From the NCBI GenBank assembly GCA_016806145.1, contig CP063166.1, forward strand, positions 1,178,001 to 1,242,000: a stretch of 64,000 bases of DNA. The letters are read 5' to 3'. Position 1 is the first letter of the stretch. Each line of letters begins with the position of its first letter. Of the stretch, positions 7,758 to 18,410 are shown piece after piece. Source of the DNA: Variovorax paradoxus (GTDB taxonomy: Bacteria; Pseudomonadota; Gammaproteobacteria; Burkholderiales; Burkholderiaceae_C). The position numbers and the translations under genes are program-made. The notes beneath the pieces were generated by a model, which had not been told where the DNA came from, did not search any database, and worked only from the letters and a program-made list of their open reading frames with translations.

Positions 7758-9502
7758 GCCGCCGCAGCGTGCGCTACACCACCAGCCCCCTGCTGGCGAG
7801 CAAGACGCCGGTGTGGCGCAGCAAGTTCATCGTCGGCGGCATCGCGCTGGGCTTCGTCGTGCTCGCGGGCCGCGCGGCCTACGTGCAGGTGTTCGGCAAC
7901 AGCTTCTTCCAGCGCCAGGGCGAGGTGCGGTTCGCGCGCACGCTCGAGCTGCCGGCCAACCGCGGCCGCATCCTCGACCGCAACGGCCTGATCCTCGCGT
8001 CGAGCGTGGTGGCGCCCAGCATCTGGGCCATTCCAGAGGACGTGGAGCGCGACGATCCCGAGGTGCGCGCCAAGCTCAGGCAGGTGGCCAAGCTGCTCGA
8101 GATGCCGCAGAAGGACTTCGACAAGAAGCTCGAGGACGAGGACAAGACCTTCGTCTGGATCAAGCGCCAGGTCGACGAGCCGATCGCCAAGCAGATCGCC
8201 GCGATGAACCTCAAGGGCATCTACCAGCGCAAGGAATACAAGCGCCAGTACCCCGAGGGCGAGGCCGCCGCGCACGTGGTGGGCTTCACCAACGTCGAGG
8301 ACAGCGGCCAGGAAGGCATCGAGCTCGCGTTCGACAAGGACCTGGCCGGCAAGGCCGGCTCGCGCCGCGTCATCAAGGACCGCCTGGGTCGCGTGGTCGA
8401 GGGCGTGGGCGAGCAGGTGCCGCCGCTCGACGGCAAGGACATCCAGCTCAGCGTCGACAGCAAGGTGCAGTTCTTCGCCTACCAGAAGCTGCGCGACGCC
8501 GTGACCGCGCGCAAGGCCAAGGCCGGCAGCGTGGTGGTGCTCGACGCCGTCACCGGCGAGGTGCTGGCGCTGGCCAACTACCCGAGCTACGTGCCCGACA
8601 AGCGCCAGAACCTCACGGGCGAGCAGTTGCGCAACCGCGCGATGACCGACACCTTCGAGCCCGGCTCGACCATGAAGCCGATCACCGTGGCGATGGCGCT
8701 GGAGGCCGGCCGGGTCAAGCCCTCGTCGCTGATCGAGACCTCGCCGGGCCGCTACCAGCTCGGCGGCTTCACCATCAGCGACACCCACAACTACGGCACG
8801 CTGACGGTCGAGGGCGTGATCCAGAAGTCGAGCAACGTCGGCGCGCTCAAGATCGCGCAGAAGATGACCCCGCACGAGATGTGGGACACCTACACCGCGC
8901 TCGGCTATGGCCAGAAGCCGCAGATCCAGTTCCCCGGCGCGGTCACCGGACGGCTGCGGCCCTGGAAGACCTGGAAGCCGGTCGAGCAGGCCACGATGGC
9001 CTACGGCTACGGCCTGTCGGCCTCGCTGTTTCAAATGGCACATTCGTACACCGCGTTCGCGCACGATGGCGCGATCATTCCGGCGACGATCCTCAAGAAC
9101 ACCGAACCGCCGGCCGGCGTGCGCGTCTTCTCGCCGTCGAACGCGCTCGCGGTGCGCAAGATGCTGCAGATGGCCGCGGGCCCGGGCGGCACCGGCACGC
9201 GCGCGCAGACGGTCGGCTACTCGGTCGGCGGCAAGTCGGGCACGGCCCACAAGCAGGTCGGCAAGGGCTACGCGAGCAACAAGTACCGCGCCTGGTTCAC
9301 CGGCATGGCGCCGATCGAGAAGCCGCGCATCATCGTCGCGGTGATGATCGACGAGCCCAGCGACGGCCAGTACTTCGGCGGCCTGGCCGCGGCGCCCGTG
9401 TTCAGCGAGGTCGTGCAGCAGACGCTGCGCATGATGAACGTGCCGCCCGACCTGGCGGTCAAGCCTCTGGTGATGACCCAGGGCGTGGACGAGAGCTTCT
9501 GA
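7754..9502 (+). CDS. ftsI: Septal peptidoglycan transpeptidase FtsI (PBP3)
   Basis: FtsI cross-links septal peptidoglycan together with the FtsW glycosyltransferase. The 582 residues have a cytoplasmic tail, one membrane anchor (about 25-42, FIVGGIALGFVVLAGRAA), the pedestal domain starting at RGRILDRNG (about 70-77), and the penicillin-binding domain. Catalytic motifs are complete: STMK with nucleophile S305, SSN at 359-361, and KSGT at 494-497. The gene overlaps ftsL by 4 bp and murE begins 2 bp after its stop, which implies translational coupling. Nothing suggests altered beta-lactam sites. Confidence 0.98.
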   Translation: MSRRSVRYTTSPLLASKTPVWRSKFIVGGIALGFVVLAGRAAYVQVFGNSFFQRQGEVRFARTLELPANRGRILDRNGLILASSVVAPSIWAIPEDVERDDPEVRAKLRQVAKLLEMPQKDFDKKLEDEDKTFVWIKRQVDEPIAKQIAAMNLKGIYQRKEYKRQYPEGEAAAHVVGFTNVEDSGQEGIELAFDKDLAGKAGSRRVIKDRLGRVVEGVGEQVPPLDGKDIQLSVDSKVQFFAYQKLRDAVTARKAKAGSVVVLDAVTGEVLALANYPSYVPDKRQNLTGEQLRNRAMTDTFEPGSTMKPITVAMALEAGRVKPSSLIETSPGRYQLGGFTISDTHNYGTLTVEGVIQKSSNVGALKIAQKMTPHEMWDTYTALGYGQKPQIQFPGAVTGRLRPWKTWKPVEQATMAYGYGLSASLFQMAHSYTAFAHDGAIIPATILKNTEPPAGVRVFSPSNALAVRKMLQMAAGPGGTGTRAQTVGYSVGGKSGTAHKQVGKGYASNKYRAWFTGMAPIEKPRIIVAVMIDEPSDGQYFGGLAAAPVFSEVVQQTLRMMNVPPDLAVKPLVMTQGVDESF

Positions 9503-9504
9503 GC

Positions 9505-11061
9505 ATGCTGACCTTCACTTCCCCCCCACTGGCCGCGGCCTGGCTCAAGGAGCGGGTGCCGCAGGGCGCGCTGCATGCCGACAGCCGTTCGGTGGCCGCG
9601 GGCGACGTGTTCGTCGCCTGGCCCGGCGCCGCGACCGATGGCCGCAAGCACGTGGCGGCGGCGCTGGCTCGGGGCGCGGCGGCTTGCCTGGTCGAGCACG
9701 AGGGCGTCGAGGCCTTCGGCTTCGACGGCGACGAGCGCATCGTCAGCTACCCCGGCCTCAAGGCCGCCACCGGCCCGATCGCCGCGGCCTTCTACGACCA
9801 TCCCTCGGCCCGGCTCGACCTGCTGGCCGTGACCGGCACCAACGGCAAGACCTCCACCGCCTGGTGGCTGGCCGAAGCGCTGTCGACCCTGCGGCCGGCC
9901 GGCGGCGTGCGCCCGATGCGGCCCGACGGCACGGTGCAGCGCGACGCGCCCTCGCCGTGCGCCGTGATGGGCACGCTGGGCATCGGCGTGCCGCCCGAAC
10001 TCACCTACACCGGCCTCACCACGCCCGACCCCGTGATGATGCAGCGCGAGCTGCGCGCGCTGGTCGAGCGCGGCTTCGGCGCCTGCGCCATCGAGGCCTC
10101 GTCGATCGGCATCGCCGAGCGCCGGCTCGACGGCGCGCAGATCGCGGTGGCGGTGTTCACCAACTTCACGCAGGACCACCTCGACTACCACGGCAGCATG
10201 GATGCCTACTGGCAGGCCAAGGCCGAGCTGTTCCGCTGGCCCGGCCTGCGCGCCGCGGTGATCAACATCGACGACACCCACGGCGCCAGCCTGTGCGCCA
10301 ACCTGATCGATGCCGGCGTCGGCGCGCTTGACGTCTGGACCGTGTCGGCCGACGGCAATCCGGCGCGCCTGATGGCGCGCGACATCGGCTACGGCGCCCA
10401 GGGCCTGCAGTTCTCGGTGGCCGAGCACGGCACCGCGGCCGTCGAGCGCGTGGCCACCGGCCTGATCGGCCAGTACAACGTGGCCAACCTGCTTGGCGTG
10501 CTCGGCACGCTGCGCGCGCTGGGCCTGACGCTCGCGCAGGCCGTGGCGGCGTGCGCCAACTTGAGCAGCGTGCCGGGCCGCATGGAGCGCGTGAGCGCCG
10601 AGGCCGGCGTGCCGCTCGCGGTGGTCGACTACGCCCACACGCCCGACGCCATCGACAAGGCGCTGGCCGGCCTGCGCCCGCTCGCGCAGCAGCGCGGCGG
10701 CAAGCTGTGGTGCGTGTTCGGCTGCGGCGGCGACCGCGACCCGATCAAGCGCCCGATGATGGCCGCCGTGGCCGAGCGCCAGGCCGACCTGGTCGTGGTG
10801 ACCAGCGACAACCCGCGCAGCGAGAAGCCCGACGCGATCATCGCGCAGGTGCTGCGCGGCTTCGCGCGGCCCGAGCATGCGCGCGTGCAGGCCGACCGCG
10901 CGGCCGCCATCGCCGACACGATCGCGCAGGCCGCGCCCGAGGACGTGGTGCTGATCGCGGGCAAGGGCCACGAGGCCTGGCAGGAGATCGCGGGCCAGCG
11001 CCTGCCGTTCTCCGACCGCAGCCATGCGCACGACGCGCTCGCGAAACGGAGGGCTGCATGA
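9505..11061 (+). CDS. murE: UDP-MurNAc-tripeptide synthetase MurE (meso-diaminopimelate adding)
   Basis: MurE adds the third residue of the stem peptide. The 518-residue protein has the three Mur-ligase domains: N-terminal UDP-binding (ADSRSVAAGDVFVA), central ATPase with P-loop GTNGKT (111-116) and FTNFTQDHLDYHG, and C-terminal domain with the substrate motif DNPR in SDNPRSEKPD. DNPR is the signature for meso-diaminopimelate rather than lysine, as expected for a Gram-negative wall. A loop of about 20 residues after the P-loop helix (LRPAGGVRPMRPDGTVQRD) is longer than in E. coli. ATG 9505 follows the ftsI stop by two bases; the end overlaps murF by 4 bp. Confidence 0.97.
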   Translation: MLTFTSPPLAAAWLKERVPQGALHADSRSVAAGDVFVAWPGAATDGRKHVAAALARGAAACLVEHEGVEAFGFDGDERIVSYPGLKAATGPIAAAFYDHPSARLDLLAVTGTNGKTSTAWWLAEALSTLRPAGGVRPMRPDGTVQRDAPSPCAVMGTLGIGVPPELTYTGLTTPDPVMMQRELRALVERGFGACAIEASSIGIAERRLDGAQIAVAVFTNFTQDHLDYHGSMDAYWQAKAELFRWPGLRAAVINIDDTHGASLCANLIDAGVGALDVWTVSADGNPARLMARDIGYGAQGLQFSVAEHGTAAVERVATGLIGQYNVANLLGVLGTLRALGLTLAQAVAACANLSSVPGRMERVSAEAGVPLAVVDYAHTPDAIDKALAGLRPLAQQRGGKLWCVFGCGGDRDPIKRPMMAAVAERQADLVVVTSDNPRSEKPDAIIAQVLRGFARPEHARVQADRAAAIADTIAQAAPEDVVLIAGKGHEAWQEIAGQRLPFSDRSHAHDALAKRRAA

Positions 11062-12518
11062 GCGACACCACCTCCCTCGCGCTGACGCTGGCGCAACTGC
11101 AGCAGTGGATTCCGGGCGCGCGCCTCGTGGGCGATCCCGCGACCGTGATCGCGCGTGTGCACACCGACACCCGCACCCTGGCCGCGGGCGACCTGTTCGT
11201 CGCGCTCAAGGGCGAGAACTTCGATGCCAACGACTTCCTGCCGCAGGCCCGCGCCAGCGGTGCGGCGGCGGCGGTTGCGCACGGTGGCCTCGAGCCCGCG
11301 GGCCTGGCCGGCCTCGAGGTGCCCGACACTCTGGTGGCGCTCGGCGCCATCGGCGCACACTGGCGCGCCCAGTTCTCGCTGCCGCTGATCGCCGTGACCG
11401 GCAGCAACGGCAAGACCACCGTCACCCAGATGATCGCGGCCATCCTGATGGCCTCGAAGCCCGAGCGCGCGCTCGCGACCGCCGGCAACTTCAACAACGA
11501 GATCGGCGTGCCGCTGACCCTGCTGCGCCTGCGCGCGCAGCACCAGCGCGCGGTGGTCGAGCTCGGCATGAACCACCCGGGCGAGATCGCGCGGCTGGCC
11601 GCCATCTCGCGCCCGACCATCGCGCTGGTGAACAACGCCCAGCGCGAGCACCAGGAGTTCATGGTCAGCGTGGAAGCCGTGGCGGTCGAGAACGCCGCCG
11701 TGTTCGCGGTGCTGCCCGACGACGGCACGGCCGTGTTCCCGCACGGCGACGAGTTCACCACGCTGTGGAGCGACATGGCGCGCGACGGCGCCGCGCGCCG
11801 CTGCCTGAGCTTCGGCGAGCACGACGATGCCGACATCGGCCTCGAGCACGCCGAATGGACGCAGGGCGCCTGGCAGGTGCGCGTGCGCACGCCGCTCGGC
11901 GGTTTCGCCACGCGGCTGCACATCGCGGGCCGCCACAACGTGATCAATGCGCTCGCGGCCACCGCCTGCGCGCTGGCCGCGGGCGTGTCGATCGACACCA
12001 TCGCCGCCGGCCTCGATGCCTTCGAGCCGGTCAAGGGCCGCTCCAAGGCCAGCGCGCTCGCGCTGGCCGGCGGCCGCGCCATCACGCTGGTCGACGACAG
12101 CTACAACGCCAACCCCGACTCGGTGCGCGCCGCGATCGACGTGCTCGCCGCGCTGCCGGGCCCGCGCCTGCTGGTGCTGGGCGACATGGCCGAGGTCGGC
12201 GAGCGTTCGGACGAATTCCATGCCGAGGTCGGCGACTGGGCGCGCCAGCGCGGCATCGAGACCGTCTACACGCTCGGCAGCGCCTCCGAGCACACCATCG
12301 CCGCCTTCCAGCGCGGCGACGCGGCCACGGTCGGCGGCGGACGCCATTTCGAGGACATCGACACCCTGAACGCCGCGGTGCTCGCGCGGCTGCCGCTGGT
12401 CGGCAGCGTGCTGGTCAAGGGCTCGCGCTCCATGAAGATGGAACGCGTGGTCCAGGTCATCGCCGCGCAGGGTGCGACCCCGCAGACACAACCACAACAA
12501 GAAGGAGGCCGTCCCTGA
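11058..12518 (+). CDS. murF: UDP-MurNAc-tripeptide--D-Ala-D-Ala ligase MurF
   Basis: MurF joins D-alanyl-D-alanine to the tripeptide and finishes the cytoplasmic stem pentapeptide. The 486 residues carry the N-terminal domain with [20 protein letters not shown], the P-loop GSNGKT (115-120), the ATPase-domain motif [13 protein letters not shown], the N-A-A motif [14 protein letters not shown], and the C-terminal [10 protein letters not shown] typical of MurF. ATG 11058 overlaps the murE stop (ATGA) and GGAGGG lies upstream. A 22-bp gap separates it from mraY. Confidence 0.97.
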   Translation: MSDTTSLALTLAQLQQWIPGARLVGDPATVIARVHTDTRTLAAGDLFVALKGENFDANDFLPQARASGAAAAVAHGGLEPAGLAGLEVPDTLVALGAIGAHWRAQFSLPLIAVTGSNGKTTVTQMIAAILMASKPERALATAGNFNNEIGVPLTLLRLRAQHQRAVVELGMNHPGEIARLAAISRPTIALVNNAQREHQEFMVSVEAVAVENAAVFAVLPDDGTAVFPHGDEFTTLWSDMARDGAARRCLSFGEHDDADIGLEHAEWTQGAWQVRVRTPLGGFATRLHIAGRHNVINALAATACALAAGVSIDTIAAGLDAFEPVKGRSKASALALAGGRAITLVDDSYNANPDSVRAAIDVLAALPGPRLLVLGDMAEVGERSDEFHAEVGDWARQRGIETVYTLGSASEHTIAAFQRGDAATVGGGRHFEDIDTLNAAVLARLPLVGSVLVKGSRSMKMERVVQVIAAQGATPQTQPQQEGGRP

Positions 12519-12540
12519 TGCGGGGGCGGTGCGCAATTTC

Positions 12541-13719
12541 ATGTTCATGAGCCTGGCCCAATGGCTGCAGACCCTCTCGCCGGAACTCGGGTTCCTGCGG
12601 GTGTTCCAGTACCTGACCTTCCGCGCGCTGATGGCGGCGCTGACCGCGCTCGTGGTCGGCCTCGTGGCCGGTCCGTACGTGATCCGGCGCCTGACCGCGC
12701 TGAAGATTGGTCAGCCGGTGCGCGGCTACGCGATGGAGACCCACCTGAGCAAGAGCGGCACGCCCACCATGGGCGGCGTGCTGGTGCTGTTCGCGATCGC
12801 CTTCGCCACCATCCTGTGGTTCGACCTCTCGAACCGCTTCGTCTGGATCGTGCTGTGGGTCACGCTGGGCTTCGGCGCGATCGGCTGGGTCGACGACTGG
12901 CGCAAGGTGGTGCACAAGGATCCCGAGGGCATGCGCTCGCGCGAGAAGTACTTCTGGCAATCGGTGGTGGGGCTGCTCGCGGCCTTCTACCTGCTGTTCA
13001 GCATCTCCGAGAGCTCGAACTGGCGCGTGCTGCAGCTGTTCTTCGCCTGGGTGCAGTCGGGCTTCGACCTCGACTTCCCGCCCAAGATCAACCTGCTGGT
13101 GCCCTTCTTCAAGGAAGTCAGCTATCCGCTGGGCGGTATCGGCTTCGTGATCCTCACCTACCTGGTGATCGTGGGCGCGAGCAACGCGGTGAACCTCACC
13201 GACGGTCTCGACGGCCTGGCGATCATGCCGGTGGTGATGGTGGGCTCGGCGCTGGGCGTGTTCGCCTACGTGACCGGCAGCGCGGTCTATTCGAAGTACC
13301 TGCTGTTCCCGAACATCCCGGGCTCGGGCGAGCTGCTGGTGTTCTGCTCGGCGATGGCCGGCGCGGGCCTGGCCTTCCTCTGGTTCAACACCCATCCGGC
13401 GCAGGTCTTCATGGGCGACGTGGGCGCGCTCGCGCTCGGCGGCGCGCTGGGCACCATCGCGGTCATCGTGCGCCAGGAGATCGTGTTCTTCATCATGGGC
13501 GGCATCTTCGTGGTCGAGGCGATCTCGGTGATGGCCCAGGTCACCTACTTCAAGTACACGAAGAAGCGCTTCGGCGAGGGCCGCCGCGTGCTCAAGATGG
13601 CGCCGCTGCACCACCACTTCGAGAAGAGCGGCTGGCGCGAGACGCAGGTCGTGGTGCGCTTCTGGATCATCACGATGCTGCTGTGCCTCGTGGGCCTGTC
13701 GACGCTGAAGCTGCGCTGA
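12541..13719 (+). CDS. mraY: Phospho-MurNAc-pentapeptide transferase MraY (lipid I synthase)
   Basis: MraY transfers phospho-MurNAc-pentapeptide to undecaprenyl phosphate in the inner membrane. ATG 12541 ([10 protein letters not shown]) gives 392 residues; ATG 12547 is possible, and the frame is open further upstream but is not protein-like. About ten hydrophobic helices are visible. Conserved cytoplasmic motifs are GTPTMGGV, the VDDWRK aspartates, [13 protein letters not shown] (metal and substrate site), [12 protein letters not shown], and the histidine cluster PLHHHFE. It lies in the invariant dcw position between murF and murD. Confidence 0.98.
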   Translation: MFMSLAQWLQTLSPELGFLRVFQYLTFRALMAALTALVVGLVAGPYVIRRLTALKIGQPVRGYAMETHLSKSGTPTMGGVLVLFAIAFATILWFDLSNRFVWIVLWVTLGFGAIGWVDDWRKVVHKDPEGMRSREKYFWQSVVGLLAAFYLLFSISESSNWRVLQLFFAWVQSGFDLDFPPKINLLVPFFKEVSYPLGGIGFVILTYLVIVGASNAVNLTDGLDGLAIMPVVMVGSALGVFAYVTGSAVYSKYLLFPNIPGSGELLVFCSAMAGAGLAFLWFNTHPAQVFMGDVGALALGGALGTIAVIVRQEIVFFIMGGIFVVEAISVMAQVTYFKYTKKRFGEGRRVLKMAPLHHHFEKSGWRETQVVVRFWIITMLLCLVGLSTLKLR

Positions 13720-13729
13720 GAGACGACGC

Positions 13730-16054
13730 ATGCGGCACCTGAAAGACCTCCCCGTCCTCATCCTCGGCCTCGGCGCGTCCGGGCTGGCGATGGCGCGCTG
13801 GTGCGCGCGCCACGGCGCGCAGGTGACGGTGGCCGACACGCGCGAGGCGCCGGCCTTGCTCGACACGCTGCGCGCCGAGTGGCCCGAGGCGGTGTTCGTC
13901 GGCGGGCCGTTCACGGCCGCGCTGATCGAGGGCACGCCGATCCGCGCCGTCTACCGCTCGCCGGGCCTGAGCCCCGAGACCATCGCGCCGGTGGCCGATG
14001 CGGCGCGCGCGGTCGGCCTGCCGGTGGGCGGCGAGCTCGACCTGTTCGCGCGCGCGCTGGCGGATCTCGCGATCGTCGAGACGCCGGCAGTGGCCGAGGT
14101 CGAGGAGGAAAGCGCGGCGCAAGGCGAACTGGCGCTGGAGGCGACGGTGCCGGCCGAGAGCGAGCCGGTGCCCGAGGTGGAGGCGCCTGTCGTGGCGCCC
14201 GAAGTTCAAGCGCCGGTGGCGGAAGAGGTCGTGGCCGAGGTCGAGCCAGCCGCGCCCGAGGCGCCCGCTGTGGCCGAGGCCATCGACGCCGTGACGCCCG
14301 CGAGCGAGGCATCGCCCGCCGAGCCCGAGCCTGCACTCGGCGAAGAAACCCCCGAGGCACCGCGCGCTCCGGCCGCCTTGCCCGAATCGATGCCGCGCGA
14401 TCCCTCGCTGAGCGTCCCCGTGCTGCAGCCGCCCGAACCCGAGGCGCCGGCCGCCGATGCGCCCGTGGTGCAGGAAGGCGTCGAAGCAGCGCGGGAGCAG
14501 GGCGCCGAACCCGCCGCGATCGACACGCCGGACACCGCCGAAGACACGCCACCCGAGTCCGCCGAGTCCGAAGCCGCCGCCACGCCCGCCGCCGCACCGG
14601 CCCCCAAGCCCGCATCGAACCTGCCCGCCTTCACCGTCGGCAAGCCCTACGTCCCCACGGCCGCGAAGGAAGCGGCCGACTTTGTCGCGAAGATCGCCGA
14701 GTTCGCCGCCACCAATCCCGCTTCGGCCGTGGCCGAGGAAGAGCCCGCGCCGCAGCCCGAGGCCCAGCCCGAGCCGGCCCCCGCGCCCGAACCCGCCAAG
14801 GGCTACACGCCGGTCGTGCTCGCGATCACCGGCACCAACGGCAAGACCACGGTCACGGCGCTGACCGGCCAGCTCATCGAGCGCGGCGGCAAGAGCGTGG
14901 CGGTGGCCGGCAACATCGGCCCGACCCTGCTCGACACGCTGAGCGCGCACCTCGATGCCGGCACGCTGCCCGAGGCCTGGGTGATCGAGCTCTCGAGCTT
15001 CCAGCTCGACGGTGTGCAGGGCTTCGAGCCCGCGGCCGCGACGGTGCTCAACATCACGCAGGACCACCTGGACTGGCACGGCGACATGCCGGCCTATGCG
15101 CAGGCCAAGTCGCGCATCTTCGGCAAGACCGCGCTGATGGTGCTCAACCGCGACGACCCGACCGTGATGGCGATGCTCGCCACCGCGGGGCAGGAGCCAG
15201 TCAAGCCCGTCGAGGAGGTGGTGAACGCCCGCGGCGCGCGCCGTGCGCCGGCCAAGCCCAAGGCGCAGCGCGTGCAGGTGCGCCCGCACGTCACCTTCGG
15301 CGCCAACATGCCGCAGCGCCCCGGCGACTACGGCATCGAGCGCGTCAACGGCATGAGCTGGCTGGTGCGCGCGCACGAGGCCGACGAGACGCAGAAGCGC
15401 AAGCGCGGCCAGGTGGTCGAGGAAGAGATCTTCGTGCAGCGCCTGATGCCGGCCGACGCGCTGCGCATCCGCGGCCGCCACAACGCGATGAACGCACTCG
15501 CCGCGCTGGCGCTCGCGAACGCGGCCGACTGTCCGCTCGGCCCGATGCTCTACGGCCTGCGCGAGTACCGCGGCGAGCCGCACCGCGTCGAGCCGGTGGC
15601 GCTGATCGACGACGTCGAGTACTTCGACGACAGCAAGGGCACCAACGTGGGCGCCACCGTGGCGGCGCTCGGCGGCCTCGGCGAGGACCGCCGCGTGGTC
15701 GTGATCCTCGGCGGCGACGGCAAGGGCCAGGACTTCGAGCCGCTCGCGCTGCCGGTGCGCCAGTACGCGCGCGCCGTGGTGCTGATCGGCCGCGACGCGC
15801 CGCTGATCGAGGCCGCGCTGGCTGCCACCGGCGTCACGCTGATGCATGCGGGCTCGATGCACGAGGCCGTGCAGCTGGCCGCGCGCCGCGCCCACCCCGG
15901 CGATGCCGTGCTGCTGTCACCGGCCTGTGCGAGCTTCGACATGTTCAAGAACTACCCGCACCGCGCGGCGGTGTTCCGCGAGGCCGTGCAGGCGCTCGAG
16001 GACGAGCCGCGCGACTTCGGGGAAACCGATTCGACGGAAGGACCGGCATCGTGA
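13730..16054 (+). CDS. murD: UDP-MurNAc-L-alanine--D-glutamate ligase MurD with large low-complexity insertion
   Basis: MurD adds D-glutamate to UDP-MurNAc-L-Ala. At 774 residues it is far above the usual 440-500. Residues 1-114 form the Rossmann-like N-domain ([16 protein letters not shown] to [14 protein letters not shown]). Residues ~115-357 are an Ala/Pro/Glu/Val-rich insertion, nearly free of aromatics until ~300. Within it, ~300-330 is a possible short helix region ([21 protein letters not shown]). The ATPase domain resumes with GTNGKT (368-373), [21 protein letters not shown], then a second basic insertion (~485-517, [11 protein letters not shown]). The C-domain keeps [30 protein letters not shown] and [12 protein letters not shown]. 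All catalytic motifs are intact and in frame, so the enzyme should be active. GTG 16051 of ftsW overlaps its end. Confidence 0.95.
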   Translation: MRHLKDLPVLILGLGASGLAMARWCARHGAQVTVADTREAPALLDTLRAEWPEAVFVGGPFTAALIEGTPIRAVYRSPGLSPETIAPVADAARAVGLPVGGELDLFARALADLAIVETPAVAEVEEESAAQGELALEATVPAESEPVPEVEAPVVAPEVQAPVAEEVVAEVEPAAPEAPAVAEAIDAVTPASEASPAEPEPALGEETPEAPRAPAALPESMPRDPSLSVPVLQPPEPEAPAADAPVVQEGVEAAREQGAEPAAIDTPDTAEDTPPESAESEAAATPAAAPAPKPASNLPAFTVGKPYVPTAAKEAADFVAKIAEFAATNPASAVAEEEPAPQPEAQPEPAPAPEPAKGYTPVVLAITGTNGKTTVTALTGQLIERGGKSVAVAGNIGPTLLDTLSAHLDAGTLPEAWVIELSSFQLDGVQGFEPAAATVLNITQDHLDWHGDMPAYAQAKSRIFGKTALMVLNRDDPTVMAMLATAGQEPVKPVEEVVNARGARRAPAKPKAQRVQVRPHVTFGANMPQRPGDYGIERVNGMSWLVRAHEADETQKRKRGQVVEEEIFVQRLMPADALRIRGRHNAMNALAALALANAADCPLGPMLYGLREYRGEPHRVEPVALIDDVEYFDDSKGTNVGATVAALGGLGEDRRVVVILGGDGKGQDFEPLALPVRQYARAVVLIGRDAPLIEAALAATGVTLMHAGSMHEAVQLAARRAHPGDAVLLSPACASFDMFKNYPHRAAVFREAVQALEDEPRDFGETDSTEGPAS

Positions 16055-17349
16055 ACTCCGCCGCCGCGGGCGCCACGCCCAACACCCGACCCGGCCGCTT
16101 CAGCGGCTGGTTCCGGCGCGCGCGCAGCGGCATCGACGCGCTGCCGGTGCATCTGCCGGTGCGCCTCGGTGGCGCCGGCTTCACGCAGACCAAGGCCACG
16201 CCGATCCGCGTGTTGGGCTTCGACCAGGCGCTGGTGTGGGTCACGGTCGCGCTGCTGACCTGGGGCCTGATCATGGTCTATTCGGCCTCGATCGCGCTGC
16301 CCGACAACCCGCGCTTCGCGCGCGCCGGCTACAACGCCTCGTACTTCCTCACGCGTCACGCGGCCTCGGTGGTGTTCGCCTTCGTCGCCGCGCTGCTGGC
16401 CTTCCAGATCCCGATGAAGACCTGGGAGCGCGCCGCGCCCTGGCTGTTCGTGGCCTCGCTGCTGCTGCTGGTGGCGGTGCTGATCCCGCACATCGGCATC
16501 AGCGTGAACGGCGCGCGGCGCTGGCTGCCGATGGGCTTCATGCGCTTCCAGCCCTCCGAGCTCGCGAAGGTCGCGATGGTGCTCTATGCCGCCAGCTACA
16601 TGGTGCGCAAGATGGAGATCAAGGAGCGCTTCTTCCGCGCCGTGCTGCCGATGGGCATCGCGGTGGTGGTGGTTGGCATGCTGGTGATGGCCGAGCCCGA
16701 CATGGGCGCCTTCATGGTGATCGCGGTGATCGCGATGGGCATCCTGTTCCTCGGCGGCGTGAATGCGCGCATGTTCTTCGTGATCGCCGCGCTGGTGGTG
16801 GTGGCCTTCGGCACCATCGTGGCCACCAGCCCATGGCGGCGCGAGCGGATCTTCGCCTACCTCGATCCGTGGAGCGAGGAGCACGCGCTCGGCAAGGGCT
16901 ACCAGCTCTCGCACTCGCTGATCGCCATCGGCCGCGGCGAGATCTTCGGCGTCGGCCTCGGCGGCAGCGTCGAGAAGCTGCACTGGCTGCCCGAGGCCCA
17001 CACCGACTTCCTGCTGGCCGTGATCGGCGAGGAGTTCGGCCTGGTCGGCGTGCTGCTGATCATCGGCCTGTTCCTCTGGCTCACGCGCCGCGTGATGCAC
17101 ATCGGCCGCCAGGCGATCGCGCTCGACCGCGTGTTCTCGGGCCTCGTGGCCCAGGGCGTGGGCGTGTGGATCGGCTTCCAGGCCTTCATCAACATGGGCG
17201 TGAACCTCGGCGCGCTGCCGACCAAGGGCCTCACGCTGCCGCTGATGAGCTTCGGCGGCTCGGCGATCCTGATGAACATGGTGGCGCTGGCGATCGTGCT
17301 GCGCATCGACTACGAGAATCGAGTGTTGATGCGGGGAGGCCGCGTATGA
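16051..17349 (+). CDS. ftsW: Septal peptidoglycan polymerase FtsW
   Basis: FtsW is the SEDS-family glycosyltransferase that polymerises lipid II at the septum with FtsI. GTG 16051 overlaps the murD stop (GTGA) and gives 432 residues. A basic cytoplasmic N-terminus of ~65 residues precedes the first of about ten helices ([21 protein letters not shown]). SEDS motifs are present: [31 protein letters not shown], the DPW...[22 protein letters not shown] loop, [16 protein letters not shown], and [15 protein letters not shown]. Its elongation paralogue RodA is encoded at 37.7 kb. Confidence 0.97.
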   Translation: MNSAAAGATPNTRPGRFSGWFRRARSGIDALPVHLPVRLGGAGFTQTKATPIRVLGFDQALVWVTVALLTWGLIMVYSASIALPDNPRFARAGYNASYFLTRHAASVVFAFVAALLAFQIPMKTWERAAPWLFVASLLLLVAVLIPHIGISVNGARRWLPMGFMRFQPSELAKVAMVLYAASYMVRKMEIKERFFRAVLPMGIAVVVVGMLVMAEPDMGAFMVIAVIAMGILFLGGVNARMFFVIAALVVVAFGTIVATSPWRRERIFAYLDPWSEEHALGKGYQLSHSLIAIGRGEIFGVGLGGSVEKLHWLPEAHTDFLLAVIGEEFGLVGVLLIIGLFLWLTRRVMHIGRQAIALDRVFSGLVAQGVGVWIGFQAFINMGVNLGALPTKGLTLPLMSFGGSAILMNMVALAIVLRIDYENRVLMRGGRV

Positions 17350-18410
17350 CCGGCCGCACCGCGCTCGTGATGGCCGGCGGCACCGGCGGCCACATCTTCC
17401 CGGGCCTCGCCGTGGCCGAGGCGCTGCGCGAGCGCGGCTGGCGCGTGCACTGGCTGGGCGCGCCCGGTGGCATGGAGGAGAAGCTGGTGCCGCCGCGCGG
17501 CTTCGCCTTCGAGCCGGTGCAGTTCGGCGGCGTGCGCGGCAAGGGCCCGCTCACGCTGTTCCTGCTGCCGCTGCGCCTGCTGCGCGCCTTCTGGCAGAGC
17601 CTGCGCGTGGTGCGCCGCGTGAAGCCCGACGTGCTGGTGGGCCTGGGCGGCTACATCACTTTTCCGGGCGGGATGATGGGCGTGCTGCTCAACAAGCCGC
17701 TGGTGCTGCACGAGCAGAACTCGGTCGCGGGCCTCGCCAACAAGGTGCTGGCGGGCGTGGCCGACCGCGTCTTCACCGCCTTCCCCAACGTGCTCAAGAA
17801 GGCGCAGTGGATCGGCAATCCGCTGCGCGCGGCCTTCACCTCGCAGCCGGCGCCGGCCGAGCGCTTCGCGGGCCGCGGCGGTCCGCTCAAGCTGCTGGTG
17901 GTCGGCGGCAGCCTTGGCGCCAAGGCGCTCAACGCGGTGGTGCCGCAGGCGCTCGCGCGCATCGAACCGGGCACGCGCCCGCAGGTGCTGCACCAGAGCG
18001 GCGCCAAGCAGATCGACGAGCTGCGCGCCAACTACGCGGCCGCCGGCGTCGAGGGCGAGCTCACGCCCTTCATCGAGGACACGGCCCTGGCCTATGCCGA
18101 GGCCGACCTCATCGTCGCGCGCGCCGGTGCCAGCACCGTGACCGAAATCGCGGCCGTCGGCGCCGCGGCGCTGTTCGTGCCTTTTCCTTCCGCGGTCGAC
18201 GACCACCAGACCACCAACGCGCGCTTCCTCGTCGATGCCGGCGGCGGCTGGCTGGTGCAACAGACCGATCTCACCCCTGAATTGCTGGCCGATTTGCTAC
18301 AGAAGACACAACGAACCGAACTGATCGAACGCGCGGAACGCGCCAAGACGATGCGCAAGACCGAGGCCGTCGAGGCGATGGTGCGCGCTTGCGAGGAGCT
18401 GGCCCGATGA
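17346..18410 (+). CDS. murG: Lipid II synthase MurG
   Basis: MurG adds GlcNAc from UDP-GlcNAc to lipid I on the inner face of the membrane. The 354-residue GT-B fold protein shows the N-terminal glycine loop GGTGGH (11-16), the second G loop [28 protein letters not shown], the C-domain G loop [12 protein letters not shown], and the donor-site stretch [24 protein letters not shown] ending in [11 protein letters not shown] 17346 overlaps the ftsW end by 4 bp and murC starts inside its last codons (ATGA at 18407). Confidence 0.97.
   Translation: MTGRTALVMAGGTGGHIFPGLAVAEALRERGWRVHWLGAPGGMEEKLVPPRGFAFEPVQFGGVRGKGPLTLFLLPLRLLRAFWQSLRVVRRVKPDVLVGLGGYITFPGGMMGVLLNKPLVLHEQNSVAGLANKVLAGVADRVFTAFPNVLKKAQWIGNPLRAAFTSQPAPAERFAGRGGPLKLLVVGGSLGAKALNAVVPQALARIEPGTRPQVLHQSGAKQIDELRANYAAAGVEGELTPFIEDTALAYAEADLIVARAGASTVTEIAAVGAAALFVPFPSAVDDHQTTNARFLVDAGGGWLVQQTDLTPELLADLLQKTQRTELIERAERAKTMRKTEAVEAMVRACEELAR

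Noticed and set aside
13730..16054. MurD as a pseudogene or as two fused genes
   Set aside because: The frame is uninterrupted, both flanking domains align as one MurD, and the insertion has no domain of its own, start site or stop. Downstream coupling to ftsW (GTGA) is intact.
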